Source of the DNA: Siphonodentalium dalli
Lineage: Eukaryota > Mollusca > Scaphopoda > Gadilida > Siphonodentaliidae
Length of the DNA: 64,000 bases
Direction: 5' to 3'
Assembly: GCA_032622095.1 (NCBI GenBank)
Contig: CP136061.1
Coordinates: 261,362,077 to 261,426,076 of the forward strand
Positions 34,201-46,200 of the stretch are shown here, one piece after another (the first letter of the stretch is position 1; each line of letters begins with the position of its first letter). The translations under genes and the position numbers were made by a program. The notes below the pieces were generated by a model. That model had not been told where the DNA came from, ran no database searches, and was given only the letters and a program-made list of their open reading frames with translations.

Positions 34201-37200
34201 ATTCATCAATGATGCTTTAGTATAGAAAGGGTTGAACTTATTATCTGAACATTTCCTATGAGATAATTATTCATTTATGATGCTTTAGTATAGAAAGGGT
34301 TGAACTTATTATCTGAACATTTCCTATGAGATAATTATTCATCAATGATGCTTTAGTATAGAGAGGGTTAACTTATTATCTGAACATTTCCTATGAGATA
34401 ATTATTCATCAATGATGCTTTAGTATAGAAAGGGTTGAACTTAATATCTGAACATTTCCTCAGGATAACTATTCATCAATGATGCTTTAGTATAGAAAGG
34501 GTTGAACTTAATATCTGAACATTTCCTATGCAGACCTCTTAATTCAGACTGTTTGTCTTCGGTATAACCCTTTTCTGTGGCCCAGTTTGCTTCAGCAAGT
34601 TGCTTCGGCATTGCTGATTGCCATAGTCAATTATGAGGGGTGCCTTCTAGTATGGGATAACTACAGTAATGCCCTAAATAATCGACTCCTTAACCACAGT
34701 GAGAGCTTTCCGATGAATGGCAACAAGCCATATTTCCGACTAAATCCTGAAAAATTACCCATAATTCTGCTGTGGTTAAGGAGTCGATTATTTAGGGCAT
34801 TACTGTACTTATCAATGGTGCTTTAGTGCAGCAAGGGTTAATATGGACTGTGGCTGAATCATAAGGCTCCTTGACGCTACAGACACAAAACAACACATTC
34901 TATTGATGTACAATTTTGCCACATTATGCCCAAACGTCAGCATATTATAATCGGCACAAGGGAAACATCCTGTTCGTCTAATATTCTGTGAGAAATCGCC
35001 AGTGGCTACAGATTGACTGTGTTTCCCGTGTCGGAAGTCTGTCATTACGGGCCACCCAACTGGGACAATCGCGGGGTTACTAAATAACATCTGACTCAGA
35101 AGGTATCAGTTTATCCCAAATCAAGACGCTAATAGCAGTATATCATATGTACAATGTCGGTTAATGATATGGGTCCCACACCACGGTGGCTGCTTTGAGA
35201 TTCTATGAAATATTGTCGACAAGGAGCTCTATTGAAATTTAATTTTCCACCTGCATTTGTCATGATATCTCTATTTCCTCACAAAATATGGTCGCTGTAA
35301 ATAATATATTAAGTTTTAAAATAGCTTCCCCTCAATTTAGTTTTCTTCATAAAGAATACAAGTTGAAAAATCATCGCGATAAAAGAAGGTCTGTCACATT
35401 TAATTTCTCATGTCATCCTTCAACATGTGGATATTTAAAACTGCTTTCTTGGTTCCATATCTCCATATATGGTCCATGTAAATAATATTTTAAGTTTTAA
35501 AATAGCACCCCACAATTCAGGGACCAGCCCAGAGGGTGAAATCTTCTCCCTAAAATGTGCCACTTCTCCCTATTTTTGTCCCGGGGATAAGTGATTCATC
35601 TATAATACAACAGTATGCATACAGTAATTGACTCCTTAACCACAAAAGAATTATGGGTAACTTTTCAGGATTTAGTCGGAAATATGGCTTGTTGCCATTC
35701 ATCGGAAAGCTCTCAGTGCTGTGGTTAAGGAGTCGATTACTTAGGGCATACATGTATGTCCCAACAACGTGTTTAAAGTATACTTACTGATTATAACGGT
35801 GTTCTTACTCAGTATAATGGTTCTATAAATAGAACGGTGATGTGGGGGGGGGGTGTATAATAAATTTCACTCATTGCTACTTCTCCCTGATAACAATCCA
35901 CTCATGTCTGGATCTAATTAAAGTAACCTGCCTGACATTTTTAAAAGTGTGCCTTGGCAAAAAATTTGGTAACTTTGAGAAAAAAATCTTTTCTTATTTC
36001 AATGTTTTAAAAAACATGGTACAGAAACCACAGTACAATATTGTTTGATTTTATTTTAGTAATTTTATTTACGCTAGAAGTCAGTGTTTTAATATGGTGG
36101 CGCCCTTGTGTATACAGGCCAGTTCAAGCGGCGGTTGATGTTAATTGGGGTAATTTTTTATTGAAAATACTACCAAGGCTTCATTATTCCTTCCAATACC
36201 CACAGTAATATGGTCACTGCCTTGGCTATAACTGCCTAGAATTGACATAGTGGCATGGTCTACATGTACATATATAGACTTGTATGACATCATTTTTTTG
36301 CATCTGGTTTAGAATTACTGATTTTGGTGTTAATCCTCGTTTTCTAGTCATTGTTGGATGGACCTACTAGTATATGACTGCACCAGATATGTTTATCAAT
36401 ATATAATTACAACTACTTTCGTTTTCAATGAATAACAATTCATAACTATTTTATGAACATAATATTTTATTAACTGCATGAAATAAAATAAAATAAAATA
36501 TTATGTTCATAAAATTATACCAAGTTTTCATTGGTGAAACTGCATGAAATAAAATAAAATATCATTTCATAAAATTATACTAATTTTTCATGGGTTGAAA
36601 AGACCTTTGACCTTCGTGCATAATAATGAATATTATTAATGTTAACTTCATGAAAACTTAGTAGCGGAATGTATACAGTATGTAGTTTCCCACTGAGACA
36701 TCAATACATGTAGATCTATAAAAAAATGACATTGATGGCATATCTAATAGAATTTGAAGTCCATTCCTCATATCCTTTAGAGTTTGTCTTCACGTTTGAA
36801 TTGAAGGTGCAGGCATTATGACCAAAATAAAAAATAACCATCAATAATAATATATTTTAATCAGTTCAATGTAAATGCTATTTCTTCATAATTCTGGAAC
36901 TTTTCTCTATCCTAATATAAATGTGTGCATTTAATATAACCTTTAGGCCATCATTGAATTGTGATAAAAGGCGCTGTGGACTTCAATATTATTCTGGGCC
37001 CAGCCCCCACCACCCTCCATCCCCCCCTCCCCCCCTGCATAAGCCAGGATACACAATGAGTAATCATTACACAGGATCAGCAGTAAGACAGCTCTCGTAG
37101 CTACTCCATGCAGAAGTACCAAACCGCAATCTATTGGGAATCATTGAAATTTATATATACCTATATTTTGATATACATGTAGAACACAATATGCATGCCC

Positions 37201-40200
37201 ACCTTAACTTATTACACACCATTTTCATAATCTATATTATGTAATGCTACTAATTAATACATATACAGCACTGTACTTCTCTCAATAAACTATTCTGATT
37301 CTATTATAATTCTGCATGTTCATACTTCTGCAATTTAGGCTGAAAATCACCCTTCAGAATTATGATCCAAATAATATTACATTACCAAATAATAGTACAG
37401 AGTGGAAAATTTCCCCATATTAAAGATAATATAATAGTACAAACCAAATTTCCCATATTAAAGCCACATGAAAATACAACTAATAATATTCGCTTTTGAA
37501 TTTTCCCTGGTATCAAAATAGATTGATAAATACTTGAACTACCTTTCTACAAGCTTTACAGTATATGTCTCAGAAAGATGCATTGAAGTCCTTAAAAATA
37601 CAACTTTGAACACAATGTTTGGTCCCGCTTGCATGGCATGGAACAGAAAAGAATGTTCCATGTTAGTCTATTCCTCATATGGTACAGCGTTTGTTTCACT
37701 TCTGTCAGTGAATTGAAAACAGCTGGAAAATGTCTGTGACCATGGTAAGTATTTTTCAGAGCAATAGAAACCGGCATATCAATATTTTGTGTGTATTTGA
37801 CAACCTATCTTATACATGTACCTCCTTTGAAATTACGTTGACAAAATTTGGAAGCTCGATTGAGTCCATTTAAATACAAAATAATAGCACAGGGTTGTTT
37901 TTTTTGTAGCTTTCTCCAGAATTATTGTCAAATGGGGTAACTAAAAAAAGTAATAATATGTATCCTGTTTTGTAATTAAACTTTATCTAACGATTACATC
38001 TATAGTTACATGTATAATATTAAAATCTTTTGTTGAAATATTACGGCCAATTACGCAGCAAGTTTTAGAATTCAACTCATCTGCATGTAACATACTAATA
38101 ATACAGACCTTATTTCCCAAATAAGGATAATACAGGATGGACTTTTTTGCATGAATGATTGGTTGGATCCCGGGAGTAACTGAGTCCCTCTGTTGGCACT
38201 GAAGGGTTTAATTAGAAATTTTACACCACATGTACATTATGTAGGTTGAAATTGTTTGTATTATTTCATATCCAACCAGTAATTAGTGGGACATATTTTT
38301 TTTACAGCATATTTTTCTCTACTTTTGGTCTGAAAGGCCATCAGTTGGATAGTTTCCAACCTTGGGGGGGGGGGGGGGTTGTCAGGTGGGGAATTTTCAC
38401 CAGTTGGAAAGTTTGATGTGCCAGTTGGAGTTGGAAAGTTCTAACCAAAAAATTCAAACTCAAAAGGGGGAAGGTGCAAATGGTAATTCGCGAACATTCA
38501 TGTAGGAGTTGGTCTGGTTCAGAGATGCAGTTGAAAATTTCAAGATGACCAACCCCCCCACTAACGGAGACCATCTAGCCTCATCCCTGAGGGGTTAACT
38601 GCAATATGACTCATGCTGTCACAGACAAGTATCTACAACACCTCAGAAGATATTGTTCCTTCGGACAGGTGATCATAGGGCCGCGATCTGTCACCGTGGT
38701 TTTCTTGACACGTTTAGTAGTATTTACGAGGTATTAACTACTAGTTAGTGTGAATGCAATGTATCGGTTAACACCCGGAGTTGTTCTCAAGTACATAAAA
38801 CACAGACCGTTTTGGTAGCACAAACAGATATCGCGATTGTTTGCTTTATTTTATGGTTATTTGACAACATTAAACAAACGTGACATTTGGTATAAGAATA
38901 CCAGCACAGTAGGTGGTTACTAAATGAAATAGAAATCACTATTGTTCAGTTATTTGATTTTGGTGTCCAAACGGGATATATATTTCTCATCTATTCATGA
39001 CGCAACCATTACTCATTGGTTGTGTCGGAAGTTTAATTAAGAAAAATATCAATGTTTGCAGAAACCATGAATATTTGTTGATTTTAACTTATGGGCATAC
39101 ATTGTAACAAGACTGGTGGCATTTTAACTTATGGGCATACATTGTTGATTTTAACTTATGGGCATACATTGTAACTTATGGGCATACATTTTAACTTATG
39201 GGCATACATTGTAACAAGACTGGTGGCATTTTAGTGATGACACACCAACAGATTTCAGATTATTTTAACCCTTCCATGACTGGAGCTTCCTGAAAAGTTG
39301 CGAAAACCCTGTGCCAATGCATTCTTTTATATATGTGAGTCTCACATAAGGAGCCTCACATATACAATAGAATACACTGGCCTAACAATATTTACGTTGA
39401 CCTTGTAAGTCAGTGCATTCTATACTAGTATATGCAAGGTTCCCTATGGGACTCACATATATATGGCTATTGGGGGACCTGCATATATAAGAGAATGCAC
39501 TGGCACATGATCTTTATTGCTGCACCAGCGCATCTCCCGTCATGAAAGGGTTAATTATTTTTGTTATTGCTGATGAGGCTGTAATAACTTATTTGTAAAA
39601 AATGCATCTTGTTTATTTCTGTAAATATTTATTTATCATCTGTGTATACAATCAGCTTTCAATGGTGAAGTGCCTGGCTACCTATAGGGGACTCACATTT
39701 ATAAGAGAATGAAAGGGATTTAATAGGAATATTAAAGATGTATTCAGGGTTCAAGTTCCATTACACTACAGTACTTATGGGTAATCCTGAAAAGTTACCC
39801 ATAATTCTGCTGTGGTTAAGCAGTCGATTAATTAGAGCATCAGTGTAGTTACAACAACATAAATAATAATTATATAATTCAGCTATCACTACCGTAATCA
39901 AGCCTCGATATAGTGTGCCTGGATATAGTGTGTCTGACAATTGCAGAATGAGGTCCTCAGACGGTGAATTTAGTGACGCTACCCCGCACAGTGGGCTAGT
40001 ATCACAAAATTCACTCTCTGAGAAATTCTGCAAATTAGGAGATATACAGGTAGAAACTGAACAGAAGGGGAAAAGTAACTAAAACAATGTTAATTTGAGA
40101 CGCTAGATACTTCCCAGAAGATGATAGGCCTAAGCAAAACGAGGTTCCCAGAGGGTGAATTCACCCTCTGGGGACCTCATTCTGCAAATGTCAGATACAC

Positions 40201-43200
40201 TATATCCAGGATTGACTCATAGCTTTGTTCCATTGAACAAAAATCTGAAGTTGGTTGTTGTTGAACACACGATAAAGAGATCAGACATACTATTATGGTA
40301 TATGTTGTGATTTCAAGCAGTTACTTGCCTACAGTAATGCTCTAAGTAATCGACTTCTTAACCACAGCAGAATTATGGGTAACTTTTCAGGATTTAGTAT
40401 CCTGAAAAGTTACCCATAATTCTGCTGTGGTTAAGGAGTCGATTAATTAGAGCATTACTGTACACTCCCTCCCCCTCTTGAAACAGACCAGACTCCCAAT
40501 GTTCATGAAATACCACTTGCACCCCCCCCCCAACTCTGGTTTAGTCCTCAAACTTTCCCCAACTGTTGTACTGACACGTACCTCCCCCATAAGGTTGGTT
40601 AAATTTCCACTGATGGCCATTTCAGATCAAAATTTTGACAAAAATTAGAAATTCATGCAGCTGTTGGTCTAACAATATTCCCCACAAATTACTGATTTTA
40701 ACATCAAACCATGAAAATAATTTCAACCTACATGTATATATGGTGTAAAATTTCAAACTATTAAATGTTGGGTCAGGCATCAAATATCTAACTCTTGCAA
40801 ATTTTGACCAAAGTTGGTGGGGGGTGAGACACCCTTCCCAAATCCCCCTGTTGCCACACACCTGGATGCAATTACAAGTAGCTTAATGGATATGATTCCT
40901 TTCGTAATATCAAAGAACTGATTCTTCTTCACAGACAAAGTTGATGATTCAGAGGAAAGCAAAAAACCATCCAATACATGAGCCATAATCTGTAACCTGT
41001 ACCACATTTAAATGTTAATTAGACCATCCCCCAGCTTGTGTAACAACCTTGTGTTCCTTTTAAATCTCAATAATCACACTGGTTGTGTTTTTATATGTAA
41101 CCATTATAGGTAAGTGGGTATCTGACCAGGTAACATGATACCAGGGTAAGCGAACACCACACCATAGCACACACTAGTGACACTGGCAGGAAAAGGCCTT
41201 TTAGAAAGTCAAAAAAAATTTGTTGGGCCAATGCATTCTCTTATATATGCAAGGCGACCTATGTTCGACTCACATTTATAAGAGAATGCATTGGCACAGG
41301 GTTTTCACAAAAATTCAGGAAGATCCAGTCATGGAAGGGTTAACATTGAAGAACTGATTTTCTTCCCAGAAACATTTGATGATTCAATGACTGAGCGGAA
41401 AGTGAAAAACCGTCTAATGCATGAGCCGTAATCTGTAACTTGTTCCACATTTAGCGTGTGTAACAACCTTGTGTTCCTTTTAAATCTCAATAATCACACT
41501 GGTTGTGTTTTTATATGTAACCATTATAGGTAAGTGGGTATCTGACCAGGTAACATGATGCCAGGGTAAGCGAACACCACACCATAGCACACACTAATGA
41601 CACGCCAGTAAAACACTGGCATTGAAAGCGAACACAGCACACTAGAATGACAGAAACCAAGTCAGAGTAATGCAATGGCAGGAAAGGGCCTTTTAGTTGG
41701 TCAAACAAAGTTATTAGTGAAATGAAAATCAGCTTATAACATATTTTCTATGTGAATTTCCCCACATAATATTGGTGGTACATAAAGCACGCTTGTGTGG
41801 AATTGTATACAATCATAGATAGATAGATCAAGTCTGTCATACAATGTTGTTAAAATGTTGATCTATATTAACATTGAAGAACTGATCCTCTTCCCAGAAA
41901 CATTTGATGATTCAATAACTGAGCGGAAAGTGAAAAACCATCTAATACATGAGCCGTAATCTGTAACTTGTGCCACATTTAAATGTTAATTAGACCGTTG
42001 CCTAGCGTGTGTAACAACCTTGTGTCCCTTTTAAATCTCAGTAATTACACTGGTTGCTCATTTAGCCTAACATTTCTCATTGTTGTGCCAAACGTCTTGC
42101 CGTTTGTCTGTCATTACGATGTTTCCACCTGGATGGGTGGATCTCTGGGGGTTGTCAGGGGTCACCTTATCATTGTTTTGATCATCGTAACCTCACTTCG
42201 CCATTACCCCGAAATGTGTAATTTCTGTCACTTCGGTTTCCATCAAAGAAACAATCCCCTGGAGATGGCCGTTATTGTTAGATTGTTATTTGATATCATT
42301 GCTGGCTGCTCATGTGAGGTGATCTGTATTGTATTGGCTCCTGCATAAGGTGGCTTGATGGGGACATAAGTCACTACTATATTGTGATATCTTGCTGTTG
42401 GGTTGATGGTCAAACACTAATTAACAATTGTTCTAATGGTCCAGTGACCAGCCAAGAGGTTCTCCCTATTTGATTATCAAGGAGAAGTCATATGGCTCAA
42501 GTTCAATTCACACCCCAACATCACCATTCTATGATCCAATAAGTATCATGCAACACAATAAGCCCATTTATAAAATTATTATAATAAGTAAGTACACCAT
42601 TATAATCAGAAAATACAGTTTAAATATGCTGTTGGGACATATGCATACTGGTATTTGAGAGAGAACTCACTTCTTCCTAGGACAAACTTTAGGGAGAAGT
42701 GACACAATTTAGGGAGAAGATATCTCCCAAGTCGCCCTCTGTAATGTAATGGTCAATATTCAAAATCCTATTTGAAAAAGTAATTTTTTTGTTTTTTTGT
42801 TGGAATATTCTTAAAATCAGTTTTGACTCAACAGCAGGTCAATAGAGGCAAGCCTGAGTTTAGTGTGCCTGTTATTTGCAGAATGAGGTCCCCAGAGGGT
42901 GAATTTACTGATGCTATCTCACATAGTGAGCTAGCATCACCAAATTCACCCTCTGGGGACCTCATCTGCTATGGTAGACATTGACTCAGATTGAAGTTCC
43001 CAAAAATTGTATATTGTGATGTACACTCATTGGGAACCTTGAATATGTAATGTGTCGTCTGCCAATTTGGGGATATAGAGAAACTAAAATAGAAAAGAAA
43101 TAGAAATCGGTGTGAAGAAATTTCTGTAGAAATTTGATAATAAAGAAACTTTCCAGAGAAGATGAGGCCTAGGCTATGCGGGATAGCATCACTAAATTCA

Positions 43201-46200
43201 CCCTCTGGGGACCTCATTCTGCAAATGACAGGCACACTAAACTCAGACTTGAATACAGGAATTAAAGATTGTCTATCCCCAAGCCTTCAAATACCTGGGG
43301 GTCGTCAGGGGTCATCTTATCATTGTATCATTGTTTTGATCATTGCCCCCATACTTTGCCATTACCCCGAAATATGTAATTTCTGTCACATTGGCTTCCA
43401 TCAAAGAAACAATCCCCTGGGGATGGACGTTATTGTTAGGTTTTTATTTGATATCATTGCTGGCTGCTCATGTGAGGTGATATGTATTGTATCGGCTCTG
43501 GCATTAGGTGGTTTAACGGGGACATAAGTCACTAACATAGTGTGATGTCTTTTGGTTGGGTTGATGGAGACCGTTAGCAATTGTTCTAATGGTCAATATT
43601 GAAACTCCCCTTTGAAAAAATATTTTTGTTTGTTGTTGCAATCTTCATAAAAGTTGTTTTGACTCAACATCAGGTCAATACAGTATTTAATCCTCTCATG
43701 ACGGAAGCCATGCTGGTGCAGCATTAAGATCCCGTGCCAGTGCATTCTCTGATATATGCGAGTCTCCCTGTGGCCCCAATGCCTCAGAATAATGGCTACC
43801 AAAAGGTAGCATCCTAGCTGTAGTAATAACTTGGGGCTATTTCAATTGTGGAAGCTGCATGAATCCATCAAAATTTATCTTGTTCAGATATTTTCTAGCT
43901 GTGTTGGAAAAGTGCTTTGACATGGATACATGATGTAACAAATAATTGGTGGCTTAAAATCTAGACATGATTTCTTCTCCTGTTTAGAATTCATGGCTAC
44001 AAGGACAACTCTCATAGCAGTACGGGCACCCAAATGTTTGAGGGGGGGGGGGGGGGGGGGGGGGGGGGGCTGAGACATTTTTGCCCAAATGATATATTCA
44101 TGGTTGTAACATCATTTATTCATGGTTGTCACATAGTTTTAGAATAATATACCTTCTATATACACAGAAATATAACAAAATAGATTCAAATTCAACTTAA
44201 ATATGTATAATTTGGGCAGAAATGTGAAAAATACTGTAATTTGCAATAATTTCCCCTGAAATCAGCTGAAATACCATTAAATTTGCCTGAAAATTGCTCA
44301 AATTTTTAGCATTCAAAACATTTGGGTGGGGGGGGGGGGGGGGGGGGGGGGGCTGCAGCCTTCTCAGGCCCCTTGGCCCATACGGCTATGATGACCCCAG
44401 AACTCTATCTAAAGTTAAAGTAAATTTATTTCAGGGAGATGCTTTATGTAAGGAATGTTTTTTCTCAGCGTTTGAGAAGGAAATCCATAAGACGATAATA
44501 GATGCTGAGTTATTCACTCGAGGAGAGTCTGTAGCTATCGGGGCTTCTGGTGGTAAAGGTTTGTATGTTACGTGTCATTATGTCATGGTCAGAAACAAGC
44601 CTAAGTTTAGTGTGCTTGTCATTTGCAGAATGAGGTCCTGAGTGGGTGAATTTAGTGACGCTATATATCCAACATAGCAGGCTAGCATCACTAAATTCAC
44701 CCTCTGGGGACCTCATTCTGCTTAGGCCTTATCTTCTCTGGACAGTTTCTTTGTTATAAAATTTCTACAGAAACATCTTCACATTGATTCTATTTCTTTT
44801 TTTAGGTTAGTTTCTCTATATCCCCAAACTGGCAGACGAGACATTGCGCATAATCGAGGTTCCCAATGGGTGTACATCACAATATTCACCATTTAGGAAC
44901 TTCAATCTGAGTCAATGTCTCACTTAGCATATGAGGCCATGCAGACTGAGGTCCCCAGAGAGTGAATTTGGTGATTCTGGCCTGCTATGCCTGATAGCAT
45001 CACTAAATTCACCCTCTGAGGACCTCATTCTGCAAATGACAGACACACTAAACTCAGGCTGGGCCGGAAACCCAATAAATCAGGTTTAAAGTCATATGGT
45101 GGTTTGCGCTCCAAAATACACCTAATAATATTTGCTTTTGAATTTTCCTGGTACATGTATGGAAATAGGGTAGTAGTACATGATTAATCAGATTGTAGGT
45201 GTCTGAAAAATAACTACAGGTACACTGTACAGGTATGTGAGGGCATAACTGCCAGTGTAGATTGTGTTAAATGTGACATTACTGGTATGAAGGTTTAATT
45301 ATTTTACAAAACACGGATAGTTCACAAAAAAGTGAAATATTTGGATACAAGATTATCGTATTCAGTGAAGGCCAATAAAACAGGGAGAAGTGACTTCTCC
45401 CAATTTTAAACTTCCAGGCTGGTCCATGATACAATGTTTAAATTAGAGCATATAAAAGTTATATTGCATATCACATTCACTTCCATTTTTCAGACTCGAC
45501 AGTTCTTGCATATGTTATGAAGCTGTTGAATGAGAGACATGACTACGGACTCAACCTCATACTTCTGTCCGTGGACGAGGGAATCACAGGTTACCGGGAC
45601 GACTCACTCGAGGTATGTATAAATACATGATTACGGACTCAACCTCATTCTTATGTCCGTCGATGTGAGAATCGCTGGTTACCATGACGACTCACTCGAG
45701 GTATGTATAAATACATGACTACGAAATCAACCTCATACTTCTGTCCATGGATGAGGAAATCACCGGTTACCATGACGACTCATACGAGGTATGTATAAAT
45801 ACAGCATCAACCTCATTCATCGTGTATGTGTTAGGACATCATGGGCTACTCATATGCGGTACATGAGGTTTGTAAAATTTACCAATGTACTTTGGGTTTC
45901 CTCTTAACCCTTTCCTGATGGGAGCTTCGCTGGTGCAGCATTAAAGATCCTGTGCCACTGCATTTTCTTATATATGCGAGTATCATATAGGGAGCCTCGC
46001 ATATAATTTGACCATACGTTAGCGTAATTAACGAACCACAGCTAAAACACATGCATAAGCTAGGATATATCTGTGTCTTTTTAATCTTAAAAATAACTTC
46101 ATACATGTAGATTGATACATGCGTATTCCCATCAAATAAGATTAACTTAGGCCTTATATCGTGGTGTGATTATGATATATAACACTCCATACATGAACAA

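Noticed and set aside
33752-34530. Regularly spaced repeats that could be mistaken for a CRISPR array
   Set aside because: Copies are contiguous without unique spacers, and the context is a eukaryotic intron.
42129-43527. Duplicated 121-codon ORFs (41983-42348 and 43162-43527) as a small membrane-protein gene pair
   Set aside because: Their N-terminal parts come from unrelated sequence (in one case a MITE). There is no splice support and no recognisable domain. The open frames are inherited from the DNA duplication.
45613-45800. Extra CTU1 exons in the 88-bp duplicates
   Set aside because: Copies 2 and 3 lack their own acceptor and copy 2 has changes that break the coding match. They can act at most as alternative donors.
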